Assembly: GCA_027924585.1 (NCBI GenBank)
Contig: BSBM01000007.1
Location: 9,391,501-9,455,500, forward strand
Length of the DNA stretch: 64,000 nucleotides
Origin: Larix kaempferi
Taxonomy: Eukaryota > Streptophyta > Pinopsida > Pinales > Pinaceae
Direction: 5' to 3'
Part shown: positions 22,769 through 33,859 of the stretch, piece after piece
How the letters are laid out: each line of letters begins with the position of its first letter
Position numbering within the stretch: the stretch's first letter is position 1
Notes under the pieces: generated by a model
The model's input: only the letters and a program-made list of their open reading frames with translations
The model's database searches: none
Told to the model about the DNA's origin: nothing
Translations under genes and position numbers: made by a program

Positions 22769-24747
22769 TGTGTGAGGGAAGGAGCTCATTGTATGGCCGA
22801 TAGACATCACAGGTTCTATCATTTTCTGGGGATGTGAGAATTTTAGCAAAGAAGAGTGGAGACTGTAACCTGGACTCTGTACGAACTGCAAAAACTGAAA
22901 CAATACATGGCCTCATTTAATGAATGACGAAATCATCTCAATATGTGGACAAGGCAGGCATACCCATCCTCATATGTAAGATATACAAATAATAGTGAGG
23001 CCCAAGAGGGGACCTGAACAATACATGGAGAACTGCTGTGGACATCATAATGGGTCCAAGGGGGACACAAATCTGGGACATACTCATGGTCTGACCATGA
23101 CTGGTCTAGAGAACTGATATATGTACATAAGGGCGTCCACGTTGAATGTGGTACCATAACAACTGATGCTCTGCTGGATCTGAGGGTATCCAACAACTGG
23201 ATGGACTCAATGGCTGAGGGTCAGAATATCAAGGATACTCGAGGAAGCATATGACTAGGGTGCTTCTGAATACTGTCACCGAGCGCAACCTGGATATCCG
23301 TGGGAACATATAACTGTGGGGTTCCGAAGTAGACACACCAATGTTCTAGAGTCAAGGGACATCCGTTGTCCTTGACCAATAACTGATGGGACGAATACCC
23401 TGCATGAATCTCAACGGTGCGATCAAGGTGTTGAAGTCGAGCACATGAGAAACAACCATTCAAAGAGGCACTAAGGACTCCTCTCAAAATGGTATGTAGG
23501 CACTCACCACTGATAGTGATGAGTCCAAGGCACAGGGACCTCTGGGTCTATCCTCTGGAATATATTGGATGGCGTCGACAGAGGGAGACCTGCAACTACC
23601 AAGGCAATGATGTTTCCTTGATAGGAGCGTGAGGTGTTCAACCAATAGGTGATAGTACTAAAGGTGGGACTGTTAAACTGTGGGGGTGAGGAACAACTGA
23701 GGTTCCAGAGTGGGGAGGAGACTCAAACTTCCTTTGTTTAGAGTAAGATGGCATGGCTTGACCTGGAAGCATATGAAACTAACTTCAGGTATGGGGATCA
23801 TCGCGTAAGGGACTGGGGGCTGTGACTGCAATGGGGGAGAATCAGGGGGGTAAACAGATAATTGGTATCGGGAGACTCTAAGGGCGACACTTTGCAGAAT
23901 ACTCTAAACATAGGTGACCATATTGCTGGAGCAGCCATAATAGTGTGACTATACCTGCTTTGTTGTGGCATCGAGAGGCACCGTTGGGGCCTTCTTCATG
24001 TTTTAGGGAGCTCAAAGAAGGGATGGATGTGTGCTCCAAATGGTGTTGTCATGTGGATTTGTACGAGCCCAGGATAGTTCATGCTCATGTGTGCTTTCAA
24101 TTTTAAGGAGTCTAAAAGCGATAAGAAGACTCTGAAATGGTGGAGAAGTACCATCGTGTGGATTTATGCGAGCCCAGGACAGTGAATGCTTGTGGTTTCT
24201 TTCAATTTTAGAGAGTTTGAAAGAAGTAAGTAGATTCTGATAGGGTTCTTTTTCACGTGTTAGTCTCCAAAGCCCGAAAAAGCATAAAATAATGCAATGA
24301 AGAAGTTTTCTAGCCAATGTGACTATAGTATTCCTTTTTCGTAATTAGTCTACAAGGTATGGAAAAGGGGTAAACTTATACCAGGTAGACGCCCTTTCAG
24401 ATACTTTTAGCGAGCATGAAAGGAAGCAAGATTGCTCGATGAACTTTTCATTGTTTTAGGAGTCAGAAAAAGAGCTTAACAGAAACTCCCTAAGTGCCTT
24501 TTTCGTAAAGGGATTGTTCAGCCCTAAAAAGGGATAAAATTATACTGAACACAATGATGGCTTGGTTGCAATCGGGCTGGCAGGAAAATCAATGCAGTAA
24601 GGGGCCTGAAAAAAGTGCCCTAAAAAGGTTTCGTGAGAGTGAGAAATGATCTCAAGCATCATCACGTGCACGGAAATGTGATTCTGGCGATGTGAACGGT
24701 GCGAAAAATGGAGTTCGTATGAGCCTTTCCTCATGGATTCGCCAATC
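22769..24747 (-). other. Long non-coding 3' UTR of element A
   Basis: No conserved protein is seen. It matches the 3' UTR of E2 (about 25495-27500) along its length and, in inverted form, 34597-34925. Between 24000 and 24560 it has 85-115 bp degenerate repeats built from GTGGATTT, GAGCCCAGGA, TTTTAGAGAGT and CTTTTTCGTA-type words. At its left-hand junction with LTR B, nine bases resembling the PBS start (TTGGCGA) remain. Confidence 0.6.
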
Positions 24748-25481
24748 TATAGCTAGGGATTTCTCCCTAGCTTGTGCAAATGTGCACCTACTAACTTGTA
24801 GTAGCATTTTAGATTAAACAGTAAAAGTAAATAAATGTAAAAAGTAAATCTTGATCTAACATATGCAAGAAAATAACTCTAGATTAAAAACAATAAACAA
24901 AATAGATCCATGAGAGAAAGAAATAAAAGCTTTAATATTTTCTATTACCTCAAAGGGTGAGGATAGTTGAACTTGAGCAGCTACAATGGTGAGGTGCTCC
25001 AAAGCTCCAATGATCTCTTCTTCTCCAAGATGCTAATGGGGATCTTCAAACTCAAAAAGGGGGCTAGGGCTCTCAAGAATAAATTTGGCAGCATAAGGAT
25101 AGGATGAATGTGGATGAATAGTGAGAAGCATCTATCACCATTTTATAGCTTTTAGGTGATGGAGAATACCATTATGGTTTAAGGAAACCAATGGTATGGG
25201 TAAAAATGGAGGTTTCCTTTTTCTCTTTTTCCCTCTTTTTTCCTTTTTTGAATATATTTTTGAATATTATTCCCTTTTAATTGATTTTCGGGAATTTTGG
25301 ACCCTTCTTGAGGGTTTTTTGTATTGTTTGAGGAAAATTAAATGTTTTGAGGAGAAAAAGATGGATTTTGGTCTTTTTGGTGACCTTTCAAAGGTTTTAG
25401 AGGCTAAAATGGTAGGAAAAGTGGACAAATGGGTCATGTAAATAGGGAAATGAGCTAGTGAGCACTTTTTGGGTGTTAACA
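24748..25481 (-). repeat. LTR B (3' LTR of E2)
   Basis: 734 bp, TGTTAACACCC at 25481 to CTATA at 24748 on the minus strand, a direct match to LTR D. Its last bases and the adjoining TTGGCGA resemble LTR C and its PBS more than LTR D, so this end may be a recombinant. Confidence 0.8.
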
Positions 25482-25494
25482 GATTGCCCCCCGG
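25482..25494 (-). promoter_or_regulatory. Polypurine tract of E2
   Basis: The minus strand reads CCGGGGGGCAATC directly before TGTTAACACCC of LTR B. Confidence 0.75.
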
Positions 25495-27716
25495 ATATGT
25501 GAGGGAAGGAGCTCATCATATGGCCAATAGACATCATAGTTGTTTTGTATTTTTCCTAGGGTTTGGAGGAGAGAAGAGGCTGATTGGAGACTGGAACAAC
25601 GGTCCCATGCAAGCTGCACAAACTAAAAATACATGGCCTCAAAATGAGTGAGGAATAATCTCTGATAATGCATGAGGCGGGCATACCCATGCTCGTATCA
25701 AGACATATAAATAACAATGAGGCCCAAAAAGGGGGACCAGAACAATACATATAAACCTGCTATGTACATCATAATGGTCCAGGGGGGACACAATGTTGGG
25801 ACATACTTCATGGTCATACCATGATTGATCTGCAAAATTGATATATTGGAAAAGAGCAACAACTGTTCTGAATGATGTCTTAGAAGGATTGTTGAACTGT
25901 TGGATCTGAAGGTATCCAACAAATGGAAGGATTTAGTAAATGTGAGTCAGATTCTCAAAGGCACACTGAACTGTATCTGAATGTGTACTCAAAGAAGTAT
26001 ACAACTGGCGTACTTCTAAATTCTGTCGCCAAGCACAGCCCAGATATCCACAGGAACACATAACTGGTTGTTCCTAAAGTAGACTCATCAATGTGTTAGA
26101 GTCAGGTGACATCCAGGGTATTCAACTAATAACTGAAAGGACCGATATCATGTACGAATCTTAATGATGCGATCAAGGTGTTGACGTCGATCATGTGAGA
26201 AACAATCATTTGGAGAGGCATTAAGGACTCCTTTCAAAATGATCTGTAGGCACTCACCACTAATGGTGATGAGTCCAAGGCACAGGGACCTCTGTGTCTA
26301 TCCTCTAGAATAGATTGGTTGGCGTCGACAGAGGGAGACCTTGCAACTACCAAAGCAATGATCTTTCCTTGATAGGATTGCGAGGTGTACAACCGATAGG
26401 GGATTGTACTGATAGTGGGACTGACATACTGTGGGGATGGGGAATAACTGGGGTCATAGAGTGTGGGGACTCAAACTTCCTTTGTTCAGAGCATGATGAC
26501 ATGGTTGACATAGCAGCATATGAAACTAACTTTGGGGACCATAGCTTAAGGGATCAAGGGTATGTATTGCAATGGGAGAGACTCGGGAGGGAAAACTGAT
26601 GTATGATATCGGGAAACTCTCAAGGTGGCATATCGCAGAATGCTCTAAACAAAGGCGACCATAATGGGGAAGTTTCCATGATAGTGTTACTAGACATGAT
26701 CGGTTGTGGTGTTGTGAGGCACCGTTGGGGACGTCTTGATTGTTTAAGGAGCTCCAAGAAGGGATAGGAGTGTGCTCGATAATGGTACTGTCGTGTGGAT
26801 TTGCACGAGCCTAGGATAGTTCATGCTCGTGGTTGCTTTTAGTTTTAGAGAGTATGAAAGTAGTAAGTAGATTCCAAGGGGGTTCTTTTTCATGTGTTAG
26901 TATCCAAGGCCCGAAAAAGCATAAAATAATGCAAAGGGAGAACTCTTCTAGCCAATGTGACTGGAGTATTCATTTTTCTTATTTAGTCTACAAGGTCTAG
27001 AAAAGGTGTAAAATTATACCAGGTAGATGCCCTTTAAAATACATTTAACGAGCATGAAAGGAAGCAAGATTGCTCAGCGATCTTTTCAATGTTTTAGGAG
27101 TTAGAAAAGAGCTTAACAGAAACTCCCTAAGTACCTTTTTCTTAAAGGAATTGATTGGCCCGAAAAAGGGATAAAATTATACCGAACAAATGTAATGGTG
27201 CGGTAAGGAGGGTGTTCAATCAAGGGACAAGTATGGAGATGAAGCATAGTGATAGGTGGGGAACACTGATGGGGCCTCCTTGCGGGTTGATGAATGATAG
27301 CAAAAAAATGCCATAATTGCAATATGGATGGAGTGAAGGGCTCATGTATAAGTTGTGATGCATAAATTTTGTAAAAATCAACAACAGCCGATGTGGCATG
27401 CAAACCGAGGTAGAAAGGTGTAGGGACACAATGTTAAAATGGTTTCTGGTGAGAGTGAGAAATGATCTCAAGCATCACCACGAGCATGGAAAACTGAATC
27501 CAGAGATATAAAGAACGTCAAAAATGGAGAACGATCGATGCAGCATGTAAATCGAGGCGACAAGGGGCTTGTGAAAAATGGCTGAAGAAGGGTCTGGTGA
27601 AATCAATAAACTAACTTGACCACTGTGAATTTCTCACTGCGTTGAATCCAAAGGTACCAACGGTTTGAAAAACGGACGTCGTATGACTCCGAAATGGTTG
27701 ACTGAAAATTGGTCAA
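25495..27716 (-). other. Long non-coding 3' UTR of E2
   Basis: Similar along its length to 22769-24747, including the segment around GGCGTCGACAGAGGGAGACC (26314 here, 23570 there) and the 85-115 bp degenerate repeats at 26740-27190. Short minus-strand ORFs here are not shared cleanly with the other copy, so I do not call genes. Confidence 0.6.
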
Positions 27717-27719
27717 ATG

Positions 27720-27730
27720 TCTATAAATAG
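27720..27730 (+). promoter_or_regulatory. TATA box of the antisense PMD-like gene in E2
   Basis: TCTATAAATAG on the plus strand, about 60 bp before the ATG at 27781. It lies in the E2 3' UTR and faces against the element's own transcription. Confidence 0.6.
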
Positions 27731-27780
27731 TAAGTGGACCCATAGTGACATGTGTCATTTTCACGGTTGAATTTGACAAG

Positions 27781-28901
27781 ATGCTCAGGAATTCGAGGGC
27801 GTCGTGGAGGGAGAGAGAGATTTCGGATGCTCTGATGGAGATCATCTAGGAGAACCATCATGCATAGGCAACTTTGGATTTGGGAGGACTACTGAAGTTC
27901 ACGCAGATTCCTCTTATGTGTTCAACAAACTTGTTGCTAAACAAGTTAATTGATTTCTGGGACCCGGATATGCAGGCCTTTATGGTTCAAGGTGAGAGAT
28001 TGGATCTCACCTTGAATGATGTTTATTTTCTGACTGTACTGCCCCATTTAGGTGAGATAGAGGATATTCAACCCAGGATCCTAGGAGGCATTGAGATAGA
28101 GGATCTACTGGAGAGGTTTTGCCATCCGGGTTCTCGTGTACATGCTAGTGCATTGCTCGTTCGTGATTTGCGGGATCCTTCGATGCGAGTAGTTGTGGCT
28201 TGCGTGTTGCAGGTACTTGGAGCATAGGTGCCCCACTGTTTGTCAGCGGGAACATGTTGATGGTTCATCGCATTATGACTGGGACCTATTTTTCCTAGGG
28301 GAAGATGTTCCTTGCTTGTTTTCAGCAAGAGCTGAGCAAGGTGAGGCTACAGAGGGGGAGTTCAGCTACGCTTCATTTCTGTGTTGCTTCTTTTTCGAGC
28401 AGGTTCCTACATTGCGGCCCCATGTGCCAGTTGAGGAGGGTTTGATTAGTGAGCCGCAGATGGTGTGGTGGGGACAGTTCTTTTCTGCAACGATCTACAA
28501 GCAGTGGGGGCAGATGCCAGTTTTGTTCGATAATTATCCGTACTGGGGTATGGATTGCCTGGGAGATATCAAGATGCCTCGTGCTCCAGGTTAGGCCTAG
28601 GGGCAAGATGGTAAGTATTTGTTTTTTCTTTTATATCATATCATGTTTGTATGTTTTGTTATGATGATAGCTAGAGGTGTTTTCATGATGTTGACATCTC
28701 CTAGTGTTGGTTATTGCATATGTGGGTCCGCAGCCTCCACCGGATCATCAGGGCCAAAGGGGTCATGTGGTGGTGGTGGCACCCCCACCTCCTGCGCGAG
28801 GAGGTGTACATCGCGGAGAAAATGATGTAGAGGATATATGTGAGACCATCGAAGAGTTCTTTGATGGCGTGCCAGATCATGGTTGGAGAGAGTTGGACTA
28901 G
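27781..28901 (+). pseudogene. Antisense plant-mobile-domain-like gene in E2
   Basis: A plus-strand gene in the 3' part of the minus-strand element E2. From the ATG at 27781 comes WREREI, then LLNKLIDFWDPDMQAFMV and LDLTLNDVYFLTVLP, the pattern of the plant mobile domain (PMD) of MAIN/MAIL proteins and some transposons. Later come HYDWDLFFLGEDVPC and SYASFLCCFFFEQVPTLRP. A frameshift lies near 28195-28230, with stops at 27847 and 27865. A GTAAGT donor at 28611 opens an intron of about 109 bp whose acceptor has decayed from CAG to CAT at 28717-28719. Exon 2 encodes a Pro-rich and acidic tail ending at 28899-28901. The molecular function is unknown. Confidence 0.7.
28611..28719 (+). other. Intron of the E2 antisense gene (decayed acceptor)
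   Basis: The donor is GATG/GTAAGTATTTG. Exon 2 resumes with ATGTGGGTCC, giving D-V-G-P across the junction. The E3 copy has the same phase and the same D-V-G-P (37888-37980). A spare AG (CCGCAG) lies at 28728-28733. Confidence 0.65.
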
Positions 28902-29436
28902 CATGTGTCAGACTGTTGTTATGATGCTCCACGTGAGTGGAGATCAATCTTGTGGTGGATAGTTGTGTTGGTGGCGGAGAGGAGGGATAGGGACCAATAT
29001 AATCCATAAAAGGCGGAGCCAGAGGAGTTGGCAGGCCACGATGATGAGGATTAGGGTGCCTTTTACTTGCCCCCAAATGATGATGAGCATGTGGGGATGT
29101 TTTTTGTGGATATGTATTATGTACGGCTGGTGTACTTTTTGTATATTCGGGTGCTGAGGGCACTCTTGACATTATGACTATATGATGATAGATATATTTA
29201 TGCACATGGATGCATTTTTGCCATTGCTTTTATGTTTTGTTGCACGTGGATGCAATTGCTTGTGTTTTGTATGCACGTGGAGGAACATTCTATTCACATG
29301 GATGCAATACTATGTCTTTTGTATGCCCGTGGAGGCACCTTCTATGCACATGGATGCAGTATTATGATGGTTTCTTTTGTTTGTTTATTTGATCTTTTGA
29401 TGCCTATATGATGCAGGTTTTGATGTCCTACATGGT

Positions 29437-29856
29437 TTAGTTGGCGTTCCAATATAGAATGTTGTTAGCCATTTGGTCTGCTACACTGTTAAGATTTCTT
29501 GGGACATGAGTCAATGAAATGGATTCAAAGTGTCTAATCATTTGTTTAGTGCACAGGTATTTTCTAAAGAGGTAGGGATTGAGTACCTGGTAACAATTTT
29601 TGATTTGGGAAACACGAAGCTGGGAGTCGAGGAGGACATGAAGGTGACTTATGCCCATCTAGAGGGAAGCAATTAGGAGACCGGTCACAGCATTGTACTC
29701 AGCCTGGTTAGTAGTAGCAGCGCCTATACACACTCCGTCGAGGTGGATCAACTCGTGTGAGGGGGAATAGAGTGCCCAAGCTGCGGAGGCGAGATTTGGA
29801 GACCAGTGACTTGCACCGTCAGCGAAGCCAACATAATAAAGTGGAACAAGATCCAT
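29437..29856 (-). pseudogene. aRNH of E2
   Basis: Archaeal-type RNase H downstream of integrase. The ATG at 29854-29856 follows directly after CAG (29857-29859) and a T-rich tract. Acidic positions: D in GFADGA, E in NQAEY, D in LLDSQ and D in SVADQMAN. A single TAG near 29659 interrupts it between ASL and MGISHL, probably a former CAG. The gap to the integrase stop (29962) is about 105 bp, as in E1 and E3. Its 3' end faces the 3' end of the antisense PMD-like gene, 535 bp away. Confidence 0.8.
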
Positions 29857-29882
29857 CTGTGGTCATGCACAAAAAAATGAAA
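29857..29882 (-). promoter_or_regulatory. Putative 3' splice site before aRNH of E2
   Basis: The minus strand has a run of seven T, then GTGCATGACCACAG and the ATG of aRNH. Confidence 0.5.
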
Positions 29883-29961
29883 ATGTAAGGTTTTGAAAGT
29901 TTATGGTGAAAAAAAAAGAATTAAAAACTATACAATATGGACTGTGGTGTCCAAACAATTT

Positions 29962-30625
29962 TTATGGATAAAAGCATTTGAGGTACAACCCGTTACGAGG
30001 GTTGCGCATGGGGTTTCCTTCTGATTCGGTCAGAATGTATGCCCCATGTCCAAGGAAAGTGTGTATGATTTATGGGCCTTGCCACATGGATTCAAATTTT
30101 TGTTTGCCCTTTTTATCATGGGCTTGATCGTAAACGAGTACAAGGTCTCCTTAACTAAATGCTCGTGGATGAACATGTTTATTGTAGCTGGCTTTGGATC
30201 GGTTCTTTGTGTCTTCAATTGTTTGGAGGGCTGCAAGGTGATCTTTTTTGGCTTGCTCTAAAAAAAGTAAGTGTTGTTCAATTGGTGAAGTATATGGGAG
30301 GAGTTCGATAGCGATATGCAATGTCGGGATCCGACACTCAATTGGGAGGACAGATTCTACATCGTGAACCAAATGGAAAGGGGTGAAACCGATGGTGGTT
30401 TTAGTGGACGTGCGGTAAGCCCACAGTGCAGGGAAAAGCATGTGATGCCAATTGGACTTATGTCGGTCGATGATGCACTGGAGGATGGTCTTCAAAATTT
30501 TGTTAATAGCTTCAACTTAGACGTTCCCTTGGGGGTAGTAGGTGAAAGAGAAATGATGTTCAAACTTAAGGAACGACAAGGTTTCGAATGGATACAGAAA
30601 CCTGAAGCTAATGTTGAAGGTAAAT
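29962..30625 (-). pseudogene. E2 integrase C-terminal part
   Basis: It starts within the integrase core at TYYPQG (near 30550, containing the region of the catalytic Glu). It continues with LKTILQCIIDRHKSNW, ALWAYRTSTKTTIGFTPF and the C-terminal domain, ending PRNGLYLKCFYP and a TAA at 29962-29964. The upstream catalytic Asp residues, the zinc finger, RNase H and RT are missing. An internal deletion joins this to the protease-side sequence at about 30620-30640. Confidence 0.75.
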
Positions 30626-31640
30626 GTGGTTCGACTTGATCTATGTCAAATACCATCGTATGTGAGTCGTTGGGGTCTATGGCACCAATGGAAGATAACA
30701 ATAATTTCCTCTGTGCAAGACAGTTTTTTAGGACTTCTAGGGCAAACATAGCAGCGGGGGACAGGGATAAGTATTCTACAATATTATAATTTGAGGTTGT
30801 GCGAGCGATAGGATTATTTTTGATCCCTCTTAGGGGGAAGGGAGGGGCTTTAGGACCCCCATCCATTGGCATATTAGGTATGAATAATGGCTAATCAGTT
30901 GGATGGGTGCTTGTGGATGGATTAGTAGGCGTGGTTTCAGGGGCTAAGTCGTATTGGTTTTGGGGTGTTTGGAGGTTGATATCATTTGATAACATCATTA
31001 GTAGATGGTGAGTGCCCAAATCTATATGTCGGTAATCTGTTGCAGCATAGGTGATTTGCTACTATGGTGCAGTGGATCCTTGTGGGGGATCCACTGGACG
31101 AGTGTTTACTACTCCTTGGTTGGGTAAAGAATTCTGCAATATCATGGGTTGGGGTTGAGGAGTTCGCACTGGCTATGCAGCGTTCCCCTTGCATTGGGCG
31201 TCATCGATCCACAATTGACGTGATTTCTCCAAATGGGGGCAATTATGTGTGTAGTGGATGTATACTAAACAAAAGGAACATGGATGGTTTGTTCTTAAGT
31301 TAGGATTTTTGCCCTGTTTTGGTGGATGATTAGGGTTTTGGTTGGTGGGAGCAGCGTTATTAGTATTGGGAGGATTGGGTGGTTGACCGCCTTGGTGTTA
31401 GGGTTGATTGTTTCCACGGTTGCGTCCTCTTTCGCGTTTCTATTGACCTCCTTGATTACAATGGTTTTTCTGGTTCTGGGGTTGGTTTTGTTGTGCATAT
31501 ACTTGCCCTTGGGCAGTAGGTGCATTTTGAGTTTGCGCAGGTGCTTGAGCAGGCTACGGTGGATAGTAAGCAGGAGGGTTCGGAGGTGGTCCAGGTGCTT
31601 GTTATGGTTGTTGGTAACCTTGATAACTTTTTAGTTAGGT
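30626..31640 (-). pseudogene. E2 Gag C-terminus and start of protease region
   Basis: The stretch MFALEVLKNCLAQRKLLLSS matches the sequence just before the protease of E1 (STLEVLEHCPTQRRTLLSA). Upstream, near 31215-31260, a zinc knuckle reads CSFCLVYIHYTHNC (C-x2-C-x4-H-x4-C). The protease active site itself is not present because the deletion starts before it. Confidence 0.65.
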
Positions 31641-31989
31641 GTTTTCATGCTCTATTACCTCCCTTTGGTTAGTGAGTACACCATTTTTATTTTTTAGGAG
31701 CTGTTTGCTTGTTGGTATTTTGACCACATTTTTATTACTCCACTTACTATAGCACAGTTGTTATAGTAAGTGTTTTGAGTTTGGTCGTTGGCTTGAGTGC
31801 CATTGTTCTTTGCACTCCCCTCCTGCACACATGGTTGCATTAGGGTTTTCAAGCTTTCCACTCACCACCATCGATTAGTTTTACTAGCCAATTGTCACCA
31901 TTGAGTCCCCGAGAGGTTCTCGATGCTTCTGGGGTGAACCCCCGTAGTATGGTTCACTTGACACCACTCGTCATAGACAAAGAGAATTG
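31641..31989. other. Junction between minus- and plus-oriented gag pieces of E2
   Basis: No recognisable coding sequence. An inverted pair of ACTTACTATA and TATAGTAAGT lies at about 31744-31770. It probably contains the left breakpoint of an inversion that turned the N-terminal part of gag around. Confidence 0.35.
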
Positions 31990-33240
31990 TAACTTGACTC
32001 AACATGTCATCGGCATAGATACCCATCATCCGATTCTGATGCACCTGATTTCACATCTGACTCTGACGTAGAATCCGAAAACCCTACATACACAGCACCA
32101 ACTAGCCCCATGGATGGTATGACTTTTGACCCCTTATTCACAAGGATTGTTGGTGGAACATCAACCACCCCCATTACCAAAATGGCCACCACAGTAGCCA
32201 CAACTACTCTGGGTATTCCCTCAATGCAACCCACACCTACATTGGCTATGCCCTCCATGGGACATACCCTATGCATGCCCTTGATGTGACATACAACTAC
32301 CATCCCTACTACTATACCAAACCCAACAGTTACCATACCTAATACCAATCCAATTGTAACCCATGTTACAAGTGGAAGTGCAACACCCTCCCATACCAAC
32401 TCCACACCTCTATTTGGGGTTCATATCCCCCTCACGACCAATATCTCCTTCAGAGGTAGTGGCCTAATTAATAATGCTACCAATAGAACGTATGCCCCAC
32501 TGACCATGTCCATCTAAACTGCCAGTCTACCATTTATGGCTAGTCTTCACCTACCAGACTTGGCAAGATTAACAAACGATCCCATTAGACATGATCCCAC
32601 GTGGCCTCACATGCCCACTAAATTCCCATCCGACATCCCTAAGTTTGAGGGGAAGGCTGGTGAGGACCCACAAAACCACATTATGTCTTTTCATCTATGG
32701 TGTTACTCCAACTCCATAGTTGATGATTATATTCTCCTACAACTGTTTCAAAGAACTTTCACTAGCTCAATATCCAAATGGTATATCGAGCAGCCCCATG
32801 GGGCACACCCTACGTTTACATCCCTGGCCTCGAATTTCCTACAATTCTTTCAATTACCTATCTGCTATGATGTGGGGGTGGAAATCCTACTATCTTGTAG
32901 ACAGAACATGACTACCAATATCACAGATCATATCCATGAGTGGCGTAAGCACAGTAGTCTATGCAAGATCAAGCTTGACGACCGTAGTTTCCTAGATTGG
33001 TTCCTAAAATCTCTCCTTCCACTTATTGCTAAATATGTGGCTTTTGAACGACCCCAGTCGGAAGAAGAAGCCATTCTAAAAGCACAACAATTTGATTTAA
33101 TCTACGCTCGGTCGGGCTACCTATACACAATTTTACTTGACGCCCCCCGAGGTGATCCATCCCAGAATGACATGCCGGGGACATCCCATGTCGCCGATGG
33201 TATCATTGGTCATGTTGTATCACACAACCAGCCCTTTTAG
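31990..33240 (+). pseudogene. Gag N-terminal and capsid region in inverted orientation
   Basis: The plus strand encodes a Pro/Thr-rich N-terminus, then the capsid-like region also found in E1 and E3: LHLPDLARLTNDPIRHDPTW, FPSDIPKFEGKAGEDPQNHI and TTNITDHIHEWRKHSSL. The frame is open from 32536 to 33240, with stops upstream near 32287 and 32517. It supplies the gag part missing from E2 on the minus strand, so an internal inversion of about 1.2-1.6 kb explains it better than a separate insertion. Confidence 0.75.
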
Positions 33241-33840
33241 ATTTTTAAGGCTCACTTTGACTAATGGTGACATAGTGTGTTAAAGTGTGGGTGTATACAA
33301 AAATAAAGTGCCTCGCTTGGGCGAATATTCACAAATTAAAATATTGATTTCAACTTGCAAATATGAAAACAATTTAAATTTAAATGCTTTAACAACTTCT
33401 TTTTCAAAAAATATGGGAAATACTTTAAAATGTTAGGTAAAGCAAATAACATAAAAAATGAATGAATCTCTAATGCCGGAAAATAAAACAGTGGGCGGTG
33501 AAAGTGTAGGGGAGATGGCTGGAAAATATTGGCCGAAATGAGCAAAACTCAGAAAAACCCAATCGAAAGGTACAGGGAGAAATCGCGGCTGTCTGAGGCA
33601 AAAGTCACGATCTCGATCGCAGCTTTCTGTCTAAAACCTGCGATCTACGTCGCAGCGATTTTGGCAAAGCATGCGATCTTCTTCATGGCTTGGGGGCATA
33701 AGTTGCGATGGCAATCGTGGCTGTGGGGCTGAAAGCCGCGATATCGAGTAAAAGTGTAGGGTTTTTAAATCACGGCTTTCAGCTGAAAAGCCACGATGTG
33801 AATCGCGGCTATGGGTGCATAAGCCTGCGATTTTTGGGAG
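33241..33840 (-). other. E2 5' leader
   Basis: No gene is seen. The part at 33575-33845 is a dense cluster of short words such as ATCGCGGCT, GCGATC and AGCCGCGAT in both orientations, separated by 10-30 bp and much richer in CG than its surroundings. Confidence 0.55.
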
Positions 33841-33854
33841 GGAAAGAGTCGCCA
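33841..33854 (-). promoter_or_regulatory. Primer binding site of E2, tRNA-Arg-like
   Basis: The minus strand reads TGGCGACTCTTTCC five bases after the LTR. The first ten bases match the E1 type; the rest has diverged. Confidence 0.6.
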
Positions 33855-33859
33855 AAAAC

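Noticed and set aside
22707-23487. Three consecutive minus-strand ORFs in the element A 3' UTR
   Set aside because: They share words with 25698-25922 and 34584-34811, but the frames are not kept between copies; DNA similarity alone explains this.
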